The notes: generated from the letters alone by a model not told the origin. Counted from the first letter of the stretch, positions 1-9,003 are shown. The stretch is 50,133 nucleotides of DNA from Veronia pacifica (GCF_001707825.1 NZ_LYBM01000038.1:1-50133); one strand, 5' to 3'. Numbers and translations: made by a program.

Positions 1-746
1 CTACCTTGGCATCCACAGTTACCATAGCCACCATAACTGCCGTAGCCGCCAAGTCCATAGCCATCAAAAAAGCCGTCGCCATAGCCATGGTTATAGCCAT
101 AACCGTACCCATGGTTATAACCGTTACCGTAGCCCTGACTGTAACCTTGGTTGTAGCCATTCCCAGCACCAGCTCCATGACCAGCTCCGTTTCCGTGTCC
201 AACGCCATCTGGCTTGTAACCGGATGCACCAGCTGGGCCGCCTAATTCGAATTCTTTCTTTCGAATTTTTAAAATGTCAATTTTGAAATTTACTCTTTCA
301 AGCAGGTGTTCTCTCTCTTTAATTTTGTTTTGTGCATTGTGGCGATTTGCTTTCGCATGCTTGAGGTTTAACTTGTATTTTTCAATGTGTTCTTGTCTTT
401 TCGGGCTGTAGTGTTGTTTTTGCTGCTCTTCAAGGTGATGGATCTTATTCTCAAGCCTTTTGATCCGTGCAATGTGTTTCTGGAGCAACTCTTTCTTTTT
501 GTTTAGTTGTTCTTCCAACACCTGTTTTCTGTGTTTCTGTTGTTTGAGTTTTTGTAGCGTGGTTGCTTTGTCAAAATGGTCGGCTTTTGTGGTGTAAAAG
601 TGCTTAAAAGCCTCTATATCCTTTGGGCCATCGTAAATGCTTGTCGCACTGATGCCACCGTGTGTTGAATGATCATGATCGTCGTATGGATTATACGCTC
701 CACCAGATCGGTAGTGTCCTCCTCCTACTCCACCTACTGCTACCAT
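1..746 (-). CDS. Coiled-coil protein with Gly/Tyr-rich low-complexity tail, 3' end cut by window edge
   Basis: The reverse strand is open from an ATG at 746 to the window edge (248 codons, no stop). A GAGGGG ribosome binding site lies about 8 nt upstream. Residues 1-55 are rich in Gly, His and Asp. Residues ~57-167 are very rich in Lys, Gln, Glu, Leu and His in a heptad-like pattern and should form a long coiled coil. From ~168 the sequence turns into Gly, Tyr, Asn and His repeats of the GYxxGYxxGYxxGY kind, ending in a Cys-Gly-Cys before the edge. There is no signal peptide or membrane segment. I do not recognise the family. The tail resembles low-complexity, self-associating segments, so a structural or scaffold role is possible; this is inference. 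The opposite-strand ORF over 6-245 (Thr/Val/Ile/Ala-rich) is its shadow. Confidence 0.75.
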   Translation of the reverse strand, partial: MVAVGGVGGGHYRSGGAYNPYDDHDHSTHGGISATSIYDGPKDIEAFKHFYTTKADHFDKATTLQKLKQQKHRKQVLEEQLNKKKELLQKHIARIKRLENKIHHLEEQQKQHYSPKRQEHIEKYKLNLKHAKANRHNAQNKIKEREHLLERVNFKIDILKIRKKEFELGGPAGASGYKPDGVGHGNGAGHGAGAGNGYNQGYSQGYGNGYNHGYGYGYNHGYGDGFFDGYGLGGYGSYGGYGNCGCQG

Positions 747-932
747 CTGTTATCCCCTCATTTTTACTGTTTTAAGTGGTCCTGAACATCAAATATATGC
801 AACAAGATCTTCAATAATTTCCGATACTTTTTAACTGTTAACTCTACTTTAAGAGCTCAAAAAAGTGACTTCAGTTGGTATGTGACTCAATGAATCCGAT
901 AGTTCCCTGGTCAAAAAGAGAGACTGGCAAAT

Positions 933-1106
933 ATGATGCTTAAAGATTCGCCTGAAAAAATCGAATTAGCTGAAGTCATCGCTCTGTATGGACTAAAAAT
1001 AATTATTAAATTAGAGAGTTATGAGGTGTTTTTTTTCGCTCAGATTCAGTGGTCTGCTATACAAGTTGAACGAGAAGCGTATAATTGGGCGAAAAAAAAA
1101 TTTTAA
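933..1106 (+). CDS. Small hypothetical protein, 57 aa
   Basis: An ATG-ATG pair at 933 opens a 57-codon frame ending TAA at 1106. The product starts MMLKDSPEKIELAEV and ends in a basic helix with Trp and three Lys. Its composition (Glu/Lys balanced, three aromatics near the end) is more protein-like than the surrounding non-coding sequence. The only upstream purine tract is AAAGAGAGA, 10-15 nt before the start, so the ribosome binding site is modest. No signal peptide or known motif. It sits alone between the leftward coiled-coil gene and the sugar operon. It could be a chance ORF. Confidence 0.35.
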   Translation: MMLKDSPEKIELAEVIALYGLKIIIKLESYEVFFFAQIQWSAIQVEREAYNWAKKKF

Positions 1107-1586
1107 AACAAATGCTCTATTCAGAATAAATTTATCACTTTAAATACAACCAGTTGCATTCAATCAATTGCATTATATTTACCGTGTCAGGACTTTGCAG
1201 CGCAGCGACTACCAGATAGCTATTATTTGGAAATCATTAGTCGGTTATCAGTGAAGTTTTGTGGCAGACGCATTTATTCATGAACCGCACAGAGATTTTA
1301 TTACCTCGCTAGGTTACAGGTAAGCATTTTCACTCAATATTGTCTGGCGTGTCCGTGCCTTCATAATAACCCTCTGAGATAGGTTGATTAGTACTCAACA
1401 GATAAATGTTATTTGCATTTTCAGCGGTGATGTTTCATCCGAGATTAAAAACAGTGCGCAGGGTTCGGAAAACAAGATAAAAATTGGGTGGAAACTGCTC
1501 GTTGGTTGAATTAAGTATTACAGTAAAACATAGGTTTAACGTCATATCTGCCAGCGTTAGTCTGCAAAGTTAACCAAAGGAAAATT
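1107..1586. other. Intergenic region upstream of the nonulosonate operon
   Basis: 480 bp without a convincing reading frame on either strand. It must hold the promoter of the 1587-8674 operon, since no gene upstream points into it except the short ORF. I could not pick a confident -35/-10 pair or a JUMPstart-like element. Confidence 0.4.
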
Positions 1587-2774
1587 ATGTCTACCATCTT
1601 GCCTCTTATCGGCCGTCAACATGCATTGTTTACATCAGATATTCTTGCCAGTGAGGAGCGTTTGTCCAAAGAGGTGTCCGGCTCACGTTTTCTGGTACTT
1701 GGAGGTGCTGGCTCTATTGGGCAGGCGGTAACCAAAGAGATTTTCAAACGGCATCCCAAGAAGTTGCACGTAGTCGATATCAGCGAAAATAATCTTGTTG
1801 AACTGGTGAGAGATATTCGTAGCTCCATGGGATATATCGAGGGCGATTTTCAGACATTTGCGCTCGATATTGGGTCAGTGGAATATGACGCTTTCATCCA
1901 GTCTGATGGTCAGTATGACTATGTATTAAATTTATCAGCGCTGAAGCATGTCCGAAGTGAAAAAGATCCCTTCACTCTGATGCGGATGGTTGATGTCAAT
2001 ATTTTCAATACCGACAAGACGATTCGTCAAGCGATAGAGAGAGGTGTAAAAAAATACTTTTGTGTCTCGACTGATAAGGCTGCTAATCCTGTCAATATGA
2101 TGGGGGCGTCAAAGCGGATCATGGAGATGTTTCTCATGCGAAGAAGCGAGCAGATAGCCATTTCCACCGCTCGTTTTGCCAATGTAGCTTTCTCTGACGG
2201 CTCGTTGTTGCATGGCTTTAATCAGCGTTTGCAAAAACATCAACCCATCGTGGCACCAAATGACATTCGGCGTTATTTCGTCACTCCGGAAGAATCGGGC
2301 GAGTTATGCCTCATGTCTTGTATTTTCGGTGATAACAGAGATATTTTCTTTCCAAAACTTAGCGAGTCACTGCATTTGGTAAGCTTTGCTGATATTGCAG
2401 TCAGTTATCTGAGGCAACGTGGTTATGAGGCGTTGGTTTGCAAAAATGAAGAGGAGGCGAGGGCACTTGCCAAGGTGCCTCCTGAAGGCAAATGGCCCTG
2501 TCTGTTTACGACTAGCGACACGACAGGCGAGAAAGATATTGAAGAATTTTTCACTGCGAATGAACAGTTAGACATGCAGCGATTTGAGCATCTGGGGATC
2601 ATAAAAAATGATCTCGATTACGTCTCGGAAACGCTGCTGATGTTTGAGCGGGAAATTGACCGTATGAAAGCCGAATTAAGCTGGACGAAAGATGATCTGG
2701 TGGCGTTGTTTCACCAGATACTGCCAGATTTTGGGCATCGTGAAACCGGCAAATACCTTGATGGCAAGATGTAA
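1587..2774 (+). CDS. FlaA1/CapD-type nucleotide-sugar 4,6-dehydratase (LegB role)
   Basis: A 395-aa short-chain dehydrogenase of the polysaccharide biosynthesis (Polysacc_synt_2) type. The Rossmann motif GGAGSIG is at ~39-45, the STDKAANP motif is near residue 167, and MMGASKR follows. The catalytic Tyr of ordinary SDRs is replaced by Met, giving the Ser-Met-Lys triad known from PglF/WbpM/CapD dehydratases. Family members remove water from UDP-GlcNAc to give the 4-keto-6-deoxy sugar. As first gene of a LegC-NeuC-NeuB-NeuA operon it should supply the keto sugar for nonulosonic acid synthesis. The start has AAGGAAA 5 nt upstream. Length is between the short FlaA1 type (~330) and the long membrane type (~600); the C-terminal ~100 residues are an extra acidic segment. 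Whether the substrate is the UDP or GDP sugar cannot be read from sequence. Confidence 0.85.
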   Translation: MSTILPLIGRQHALFTSDILASEERLSKEVSGSRFLVLGGAGSIGQAVTKEIFKRHPKKLHVVDISENNLVELVRDIRSSMGYIEGDFQTFALDIGSVEYDAFIQSDGQYDYVLNLSALKHVRSEKDPFTLMRMVDVNIFNTDKTIRQAIERGVKKYFCVSTDKAANPVNMMGASKRIMEMFLMRRSEQIAISTARFANVAFSDGSLLHGFNQRLQKHQPIVAPNDIRRYFVTPEESGELCLMSCIFGDNRDIFFPKLSESLHLVSFADIAVSYLRQRGYEALVCKNEEEARALAKVPPEGKWPCLFTTSDTTGEKDIEEFFTANEQLDMQRFEHLGIIKNDLDYVSETLLMFEREIDRMKAELSWTKDDLVALFHQILPDFGHRETGKYLDGKM

Positions 2775-2784
2775 GGTGCCCGCA

Positions 2785-3945
2785 ATGACTCCTAATGACC
2801 TTGTCGATTTTGTCAGAGACGTATATACCAGTAATGCGTTTATTCCTTTGCATGCGCCTGAATTCAATGGCAACGAGAAACAGTACGTGTCCGAGACCAT
2901 TGACAGTACGTTTGTGTCCAGTGTCGGTCAGTTTGTTGATGAGTTTGAAAAGCGTGTTGTGAATTATACTGGCGCCTCTGCCGCTGTTGCGACAGTGAAC
3001 GGGACAGCGGCACTTCACACGGCGTTACACCTCGCTGGCGTGCGTCGCGGCGAGATAGTTATCACTCAGGCGCTTACCTTTGTAGCAACCTGTAACGCTA
3101 TTCATCATATGGGTGCAGAGCCAGCCTTTGTCGATGTGTCGCCACATAGTCTCGGCATGTGTCCTAAAGCGTTGGATGAGTTTCTTCATCAGCATGCTGT
3201 TTTACGTGACGACCACTGCGTGATTAAGTGCACAGGTCAAGTTGCTCGTGTCGTTATGCCCATGCATACCTTTGGTCACCCCGTCGAGCTGGATGAGTTA
3301 TTGACTGTGTGTCAGAAGTGGAACCTGATATTGGTGGAAGATGCTGCCGAAAGTCTGGGTTCTTTGTACAAAGGCAGACATACGGGTACTTATGGTGATT
3401 ATGCTGCGCTCAGCTTTAATGGCAATAAAGTTATCACAACTGGTGGTGGCGGTATGGTGCTGTGTAAGTCTGAGATATCTGCAGAGCGCGCCAAACATTT
3501 AACCACCACTGCTAAAATATCCCATCCCTACGAGTTTTATCATGATGAAGCGGGTTTTAATTACCGGATGCCGAACATTAATGCTGCGTTAGGGTGCGGG
3601 CAAATAGAAAAATTGGACACGCTGTTACAAAGGAAGCGGCGTCTAGCGTTAAACTACCTCTCTTTTTTTAATGGCACTGATTATCGCTTTGTTGAGGAAC
3701 CGGATTATGCGCATTCCAACTACTGGCTCAATGCAGTTCTGTGCCCGGATAAAGAGAGTCGTGATCAGTTCTTGAAGGTGACCAATGACGCCGGGGTGAT
3801 GACCCGACCGGCCTGGCAGTTAATGCACCTGCTTCCAATGTACTCCTCGGCCTTGCGCGGTGAGTTGACCCAATCTGAGTATATTGCAGCCAGACTGATT
3901 AACCTGCCAAGTTCAGCCCCACCATTCGAGCAACCTGCGCCATAA
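2785..3945 (+). CDS. legC: LegC-family PLP-dependent nucleotide-sugar aminotransferase
   Basis: DegT/DnrJ/EryC1-fold aminotransferase of 386 aa, the usual LegC length. The PLP lysine is Lys215 in SFNGNKVITTGGGG, preceded by the EDAAESLGS motif typical of the family. It should place the 4-amino group on the keto sugar made by the preceding enzyme. An upstream in-frame ATG at 2692 lies inside the dehydratase gene; I chose ATG 2785 because TAAGGTG sits just before it and homologues begin close to this MTPNDLVDF start. It follows the dehydratase stop by 10 bp, and NeuC starts 13 bp after it, so the three are co-transcribed. Confidence 0.88.
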   Translation: MTPNDLVDFVRDVYTSNAFIPLHAPEFNGNEKQYVSETIDSTFVSSVGQFVDEFEKRVVNYTGASAAVATVNGTAALHTALHLAGVRRGEIVITQALTFVATCNAIHHMGAEPAFVDVSPHSLGMCPKALDEFLHQHAVLRDDHCVIKCTGQVARVVMPMHTFGHPVELDELLTVCQKWNLILVEDAAESLGSLYKGRHTGTYGDYAALSFNGNKVITTGGGGMVLCKSEISAERAKHLTTTAKISHPYEFYHDEAGFNYRMPNINAALGCGQIEKLDTLLQRKRRLALNYLSFFNGTDYRFVEEPDYAHSNYWLNAVLCPDKESRDQFLKVTNDAGVMTRPAWQLMHLLPMYSSALRGELTQSEYIAARLINLPSSAPPFEQPAP

Positions 3946-3958
3946 AGGAAATAACTCA

Positions 3959-5173
3959 ATGCCGCAAAAGAACCTTTCTGTAACGCGCCAACACAATAAC
4001 GAGAGCAAAAATGTGCCAGCAACAAACAAAAAGGTCGCTGTGTTTACTGGCACACGCGCTGAATACGGTTTGCTCTATTGGTTATTAAAAGATATCGAAG
4101 CTGACCCCGGACTTCACTTGCAACTTCTGGTTTCTGGATCTCACCTGTCGCCTGAGTTTGGTGAAACCTACCGCCAAATTGAACAAGATGGCTTCGCCAC
4201 GAGTGAAAAGGTTGAGATGTTGCTGTCGTCAGATTCACCTGTTGGCACTGCCAAAAGTCTTGGGCTCGGTATTCTCGGTTTTTCCGATGCACTCAGTCGC
4301 ATGCAACCTGACGTACTTGTCGTGTTGGGTGATCGCTTCGAAGCATTGGCGGTGACACAAACCGCATACATCCTAAAGATCCCGGTGTTGCACCTACATG
4401 GTGGTGAGATCACCGAGGGAGCCTATGATGATGCATTTCGCCATGCGATCACCAAACTCAGTTATCTTCATGGCACGTCAACCGAGTCGCATCGCCAGCG
4501 CGTGATCCAATTGGGTGAATCTCCGGACCGGGTTAAAAACGTCGGCGCAATAGGTCTCGATCATTTAGTTCGCGGCGAGTTTCTCTCACAACAAGCACTC
4601 TCTGACTCAATAGATTTTACCTTGGATCGTCCTTTTTTTGTGGTGACATACCATCCAGTGACGTTAGCCAGCGAGGATCCGGAAAAGAGCTTTGATGAGT
4701 TATTGGCCGCCCTCGATCATTTCCCCGATCACAAGGTCATATTGACTTATCCCAACGCTGATGACGGTGGAAGAAAAATTATCCCTATGCTCGAAACGTA
4801 TGCAGCAGAGCATACTGACAGGGTGCTTGCTATTCCCTCTCTGGGCCAGGTCCGATACCTTAGCGCGATAAAACATGCCGACGCAGTGATCGGAAACTCT
4901 TCCAGTGGGATCATCGAAGTCCCTTCATTCGGTGTACCTACCGTAAATATTGGCAGTCGACAATTAGGGAGGGCAGCGGCAAATTCTGTCTTTCATGCCG
5001 AGCCTGAAGAGGCATCAATTTTGCAAGCGATTAATAGTGGTATTTATTGGCGTAATAAACATCCAAACCAGCCGGCCGATAACCCGTATGGGGAGGGGAA
5101 AACCAGTGAACAGGTGATTGCGATGATCCATGCTCTGGACTTCAATCCATGTAAAACATTTTTTGACCTTTAG
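3959..5173 (+). CDS. neuC: NeuC/LegG-type hydrolysing UDP-GlcNAc 2-epimerase
   Basis: 404 aa, GT-B-fold epimerase. Visible family motifs are FTGTRAEYGLL near residue 30, GDRFEALA, the LHGGEITEGAYDD segment, and the C-terminal GNSSSGIIEVPSFGVP nucleotide-binding signature. Family members epimerise C2 and release UDP to give a free mannosamine-type sugar; in this operon the substrate is probably the 2,4-diamino-6-deoxy sugar (LegG role). The N-terminus is about 25 residues longer than most relatives, but ATG 3959 has a strong AAGGAAA at the right distance; a GTG near 4011 is the alternative start. Confidence 0.87.
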   Translation: MPQKNLSVTRQHNNESKNVPATNKKVAVFTGTRAEYGLLYWLLKDIEADPGLHLQLLVSGSHLSPEFGETYRQIEQDGFATSEKVEMLLSSDSPVGTAKSLGLGILGFSDALSRMQPDVLVVLGDRFEALAVTQTAYILKIPVLHLHGGEITEGAYDDAFRHAITKLSYLHGTSTESHRQRVIQLGESPDRVKNVGAIGLDHLVRGEFLSQQALSDSIDFTLDRPFFVVTYHPVTLASEDPEKSFDELLAALDHFPDHKVILTYPNADDGGRKIIPMLETYAAEHTDRVLAIPSLGQVRYLSAIKHADAVIGNSSSGIIEVPSFGVPTVNIGSRQLGRAAANSVFHAEPEEASILQAINSGIYWRNKHPNQPADNPYGEGKTSEQVIAMIHALDFNPCKTFFDL

Positions 5174-5183
5174 AGAGAGTATC

Positions 5184-6257
5184 ATGACCTTGATTATTGC
5201 TGAGGCGGGTGTCAATCATAATGGCGATGAAAAACTGGCCTTTAAGTTGGTTGATGCTGCTGCTAAAGCTGGTGCTGATATTGTTAAATTTCAGACGTTT
5301 AAAGCAACTGAGTTAGTCACAGAGCAGGCGGTACAGGCTGATTATCAGGTGGCGAATACTGGAAAAAAAGAATCTCAGCTCTCAATGCTTCGTCGTCTTG
5401 AACTATCTCCTTCCTGTCACTTTGCTCTGGCTGAACATTGCAAGAAGCGGGGGATTGAGTTTCTTTCAACCGCATTTGACTCTGTCAGCCTACGTTTTTT
5501 GGTGGATGAGCTCGGCATCCAACGTCTCAAATTGCCGTCCGGTGAGTTAATCAATGCCCCCTTGGTGTTGGAGCATGCCAGAACAGGGCTGGATATGATT
5601 GTCTCGACAGGTATGGCGACGCTCTCTGAGGTGGAAGCAGCATTGGCAGTGATTGCTTTCGGTTACACAGCGGGTCATGACGCGGCACCGAGTGAGGCGG
5701 CATTCCGGCAAGCTTATTCCTCTGTTGAGGGGCAGGAGGCACTCAAAAGTAAAGTGACTCTACTGCATTGCACCACCGAATATCCTGCACCAATGTCAGA
5801 TATTAACCTGAGAGCCATGGATACCTTGTCTGAACATTTCTCGCTTGCTGCTGGATACTCAGATCACAGTGAAGGTATCACTATTCCGATTGCAGCTGTT
5901 GCCCGCGGGGCGGCAGTGATTGAGAAACACTTTACTCTTGATAAAACTCTTAATGGCCCAGACCACAAAGCATCCCTTGAGCCGGATGAACTTGTTGCTA
6001 TGGTGACTGCTGTGAGACAGGTTGAAACGGCGTTGGGTGATGGAATTAAAGCGCCCGCAGCGTCAGAAATAAAAAACAAAGCCATTGCACGAAAGAGCTT
6101 GGTCGCGGCATCAGATATCAAAGCGGGAGAAGCCTTTTCTGACGCTAACGTAGCAATAAAACGCCCGGGAACAGGTATGTCTCCTACAGCCTATTGGCAA
6201 GTGCTTGGCTCTTGTGCAAGCAGAGCCTATCAGGCAGGGGAGTTGATTCATGAGTGA
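5184..6257 (+). CDS. neuB: NeuB/LegI-type nonulosonic acid synthase
   Basis: 357 aa, slightly above the usual 335-350. It starts with IIAEAGVNHNGD, the NeuB active-site motif, followed by the FQTFKA segment; residues ~60-285 complete the TIM barrel, with a C-terminal antifreeze-like (SAF) domain from ~295 (ARKSLVAASDIKAGE). It condenses a mannosamine-type sugar with phosphoenolpyruvate to form the nine-carbon acid. An in-frame start at 5130 overlaps neuC; ATG 5184 preceded by AGAGAG and directly followed by the conserved core is preferred. Its last codons overlap the next gene by 8 bp, implying coupled translation. Confidence 0.9.
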   Translation: MTLIIAEAGVNHNGDEKLAFKLVDAAAKAGADIVKFQTFKATELVTEQAVQADYQVANTGKKESQLSMLRRLELSPSCHFALAEHCKKRGIEFLSTAFDSVSLRFLVDELGIQRLKLPSGELINAPLVLEHARTGLDMIVSTGMATLSEVEAALAVIAFGYTAGHDAAPSEAAFRQAYSSVEGQEALKSKVTLLHCTTEYPAPMSDINLRAMDTLSEHFSLAAGYSDHSEGITIPIAAVARGAAVIEKHFTLDKTLNGPDHKASLEPDELVAMVTAVRQVETALGDGIKAPAASEIKNKAIARKSLVAASDIKAGEAFSDANVAIKRPGTGMSPTAYWQVLGSCASRAYQAGELIHE

Positions 6258-6918
6258 GGGCAAACACCTGCCGTTAGTGATCATTGGCGGGGGCGGACAT
6301 GCCAGCGTATTGGTCGACATGCTCCGGCAGCAACAGCGACGCATTCTTGCGGTGATCTCTCCCGATCTCATTGATCGCGGTGAAGTATTTGGCGAGATAA
6401 AACAACTGACAAGCGACGAGGATATCCATCAGTTTGGCTGTGACGATATCAGGCTGGTAAATGGACTGGGGATGCTACCGGGGCAAAACCTCCGTCGTAA
6501 GGTTGGAGAAAAGTTCAGAGAACTTGGATATCGGTTTGAAACCGTCATTTCTTCGAAGGCCATAGTGTCACCATTCGCTACCCTCGCCGAGGGTGTGCAG
6601 GTTATGCCCGGGACGGTGGTTCAGGCTGGTAGTCAGATTGGCCAACACAGTATCATCAATTCCGGCGTGATCGTAGAGCATGACAGCCAGATTGGTGACT
6701 GGAATCATATCGCCCCCGGCGTGACCCTGTGTGGACATGTCAGTACAGGTGATGACGTATTTATTGGAGCAGGCGCAACCGTCACCCAGATGGTTTGCAT
6801 TGGCTCTGGAGCTATTGTCGGTGCGGGTACGACGTTGACAGAAGAGCTGGCTGCCCATCACATCTGCTACCCGGCTAAAAATACACAGCAAGAGATAAAA
6901 CCAAAGGTGACACTATGA
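6250..6918 (+). CDS. neuD: NeuD/LegH/PglD-type sugar O/N-acyltransferase
   Basis: 222 aa. The N-terminal ~80 residues form a small Rossmann-like domain starting LVIIGGGGHASVLVDML, the PglD/NeuD signature. The rest is a left-handed beta helix of hexapeptide repeats (e.g. IGQHSIINSGVIVEHDSQIG, then a histidine-containing coil). Relatives acetylate the C4 amino group of the UDP sugar (PglD, LegH) or O-acetylate sialic acid (NeuD). In a LegC-containing operon, N-acetylation of the 4-amino sugar is the likelier job. It overlaps neuB by 8 bp and the next gene by 4 bp (ATGA). Confidence 0.85.
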   Translation: MSEGKHLPLVIIGGGGHASVLVDMLRQQQRRILAVISPDLIDRGEVFGEIKQLTSDEDIHQFGCDDIRLVNGLGMLPGQNLRRKVGEKFRELGYRFETVISSKAIVSPFATLAEGVQVMPGTVVQAGSQIGQHSIINSGVIVEHDSQIGDWNHIAPGVTLCGHVSTGDDVFIGAGATVTQMVCIGSGAIVGAGTTLTEELAAHHICYPAKNTQQEIKPKVTL

Positions 6919-7970
6919 CACAGAGTTGGAGAAACGTTCTTATCCGCCCTGACAGATCAATTCGGGAAGCTCTGGAGATCATAGACAGAGAAGCATTGCG
7001 GGTGGCGTTGGTAGTATCAGAAGAAGATCACCTTTTTGGCGTAGTCACTGACGGCGACGTCCGTCGCGGATTATTGAATGATATTTCGATGTCAGAGCCT
7101 GTTTCCCGGGTAATGAGTACATCACCGATCACTGCCTCAGTCAGTTCCACCCGTAAGCAGTTAATTGATCTGATGGAGGAGAAAAATATCCTTGCGGTGC
7201 CATTGCTTGATGGCGAAAAAATCTGTGGCATGGAGACCTTGCATGGTGCGTTAAACAAACCCAAGTTAGACAATCCGGTGCTCTTAATGGCTGGGGGGTT
7301 TGGTACCCGCCTCAGGCCACTTACTGAAAGCAGTCCCAAGCCAATGCTCAAGATTGGTGATAAGCCGATTTTGGAGACGGTGATCCGAAGCTTTATGAAA
7401 GCGGGTTTTGAAAACTTTTTTATCTCCACTCACTACATGCCCGAAAAGATCCATGAGCATTTTGGCAATGGCTCGGTATTAGGCATAAACATTACCTACA
7501 TCCATGAGGATCAGCCTCTGGGAACAGGGGGTGCTCTTGGGCTCCTGCCAACAGATTTACCTGACGACAAGCCGCTGATTGTGATGAACGGTGATGTATT
7601 AACAACTGTCGACTTCGAACAATTAGTCAATTTTCACACTGAGCATGGCGCAGATGCCACCATGTGCGTCCGTGAATATGAATATCAGGTTCCTTACGGC
7701 GTGATTAATGGCAAAGGCAATAAAATTGTCAGTATGGAAGAGAAGCCAGTTCAGCGCTTTCATGTCAACACTGGCATATATGTCGTTTCTCCCCATGTTT
7801 TCCGCTCTGTTGAAAAAAATGAAGCCATCGATATGCCGACATTACTTGAGCAGCAAATGCTGGAGCGCGATAACGTGCTAATGTTTCCGATTCATGAGTA
7901 TTGGCTTGATATTGGCCGACCTGATGATTTTGACCGTGCACAACAAGACATTGTTCGACTGGGTATTTAG
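6915..7970 (+). CDS. CBS-domain sugar-1-phosphate nucleotidyltransferase (PtmE-like)
   Basis: 351 aa with two parts. Residues ~10-115 are a CBS pair (GVVTDGDVRRGLL is the classic CBS strand-helix). Residues ~122-350 are a nucleotidyltransferase with LMAGGFGTRLRPLTE at its start, the uridylyl/guanylyl-transferase signature, and PKPMLKIGDKPILE after it. The same fusion (PtmE) occurs in the Campylobacter legionaminic acid locus, where it makes the GDP-glucosamine precursor. Presence here supports a GDP-sugar route, but the partner genes ptmF and ptmA are absent from the window, so the donor remains uncertain. It overlaps neuD by 4 bp. Confidence 0.87.
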   Translation: MTQSWRNVLIRPDRSIREALEIIDREALRVALVVSEEDHLFGVVTDGDVRRGLLNDISMSEPVSRVMSTSPITASVSSTRKQLIDLMEEKNILAVPLLDGEKICGMETLHGALNKPKLDNPVLLMAGGFGTRLRPLTESSPKPMLKIGDKPILETVIRSFMKAGFENFFISTHYMPEKIHEHFGNGSVLGINITYIHEDQPLGTGGALGLLPTDLPDDKPLIVMNGDVLTTVDFEQLVNFHTEHGADATMCVREYEYQVPYGVINGKGNKIVSMEEKPVQRFHVNTGIYVVSPHVFRSVEKNEAIDMPTLLEQQMLERDNVLMFPIHEYWLDIGRPDDFDRAQQDIVRLGI

Positions 7971-7972
7971 TT

Positions 7973-8674
7973 ATGCTGTTCGGAAAAAAAGTGATGGCAG
8001 TGATACCCGCACGTGGCGGCAGTAAACGCCTGCCACGGAAGAATATTTTACCCCTGGCCGGCAAACCTTTGATTGGTTGGACCATAGAAGCCGCGCAGCA
8101 AAGCCAATATATTGATGAGGTTTTCGTCAGCACTGACTGCAGTGATATTGCCGATGCAGCCGCTTCCTTCGGTATTCGAATTCCTAAGCTTCGGGCAGCA
8201 GAGCTTTCGGGAGATACCGCAACAAGTGCGTCAGTACTCGTTGATGTGCTAACCACGTATGGCAAACATATCGATATTGTTGTTCTCCTGCAGCCAACGT
8301 CTCCACTCCGGCGAGCAGAGCATATCGATGAAGCGCTTGAAATGTTCGCTGAAAAACAAGCATCGAGCGTTATTTCGGTGACGCCGTGTGAGCACAGTCC
8401 TTTGTGGGCAAACACATTGCCGGAAGATCGATCTCTTTTCAATTTTATCCGACGAGAAGCAAGTGTACGCTCTCAAGACCTTCCGCAATATTATCGCCTC
8501 AATGGTGCCATTTATGCCCTTGATGCCCGACAGCTAGTCCGCTCAGGCAACATTGACTTCAATCTAAATGCGTTCGCATATGTGATGGAAACCACAAACT
8601 CGATTGATATTGATGTACAGCTTGATTTAGATTTTGCCGAATTTTGCCTATCAAAACTGCCCATCCCCAGATGA
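7973..8674 (+). CDS. neuA: NeuA/LegF-type CMP-nonulosonic acid cytidylyltransferase
   Basis: 233 aa, typical for the short NeuA class. Starts with MAVIPARGGSKRLPRKN, the CTP-binding signature of acylneuraminate cytidylyltransferases; LQPTSPLRRAEHID and the YYRLNGAIYA segment follow in the expected order. It activates the finished sugar with CMP for transfer. It begins 2 bp after the preceding stop and is the last gene of the operon; no clear terminator follows it. No transferase, transporter or flagellin gene is adjacent. Confidence 0.9.
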   Translation: MLFGKKVMAVIPARGGSKRLPRKNILPLAGKPLIGWTIEAAQQSQYIDEVFVSTDCSDIADAAASFGIRIPKLRAAELSGDTATSASVLVDVLTTYGKHIDIVVLLQPTSPLRRAEHIDEALEMFAEKQASSVISVTPCEHSPLWANTLPEDRSLFNFIRREASVRSQDLPQYYRLNGAIYALDARQLVRSGNIDFNLNAFAYVMETTNSIDIDVQLDLDFAEFCLSKLPIPR

Positions 8675-8832
8675 GAACTGGTTTCAACATGATATTGATT
8701 CTCGTTTGAATAATTTTCCTCAGTAAAAAAGTGGTTGAATTTTGTATCCGGAGAGAGATACTTCCGTGTGATATTCATTACAAATATTTACAATTTCGTG
8801 TTTCATTATTTTATGGTCATGGAGCGTTCGTT

Positions 8833-9003
8833 TTGATCCCGGATAAAAGACTGCTATTAACCCTATTTTGCTTCACTCTTGCCTTAGTGATGTATTTCGT
8901 CGGCCAACAATACAGTGCAATGTCTTTGTTGTTGCTAGGTGTCGTTTTTGAAGGCGCATTCTGGTTTGGCGTCTGGGGTACACGACATACACAGTCGGAC
9001 TAG
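8833..9003 (+). CDS. Small two-helix inner-membrane protein, hypothetical
   Basis: An open frame runs from a GTG at 8731 to 9003. The convincing part begins at TTG 8833, with GGAG about 8 nt upstream, giving 56 aa: a basic start (LIPDKRLL), two hydrophobic helices (about residues 7-22 and 25-43) and a short hydrophilic C-terminus. The residues before 8833 look non-coding and lack a ribosome binding site. No function can be assigned. The gene lies between the sugar operon and the leftward DUF2235 gene. Confidence 0.5.
   Translation: MIPDKRLLLTLFCFTLALVMYFVGQQYSAMSLLLLGVVFEGAFWFGVWGTRHTQSD

Noticed and set aside
6-245. Thr/Val/Ile/Ala-rich 79-aa open frame on the plus strand
   Set aside because: It is the mirror of the GY-repeat tail encoded on the minus strand; its repetitive composition follows from that.
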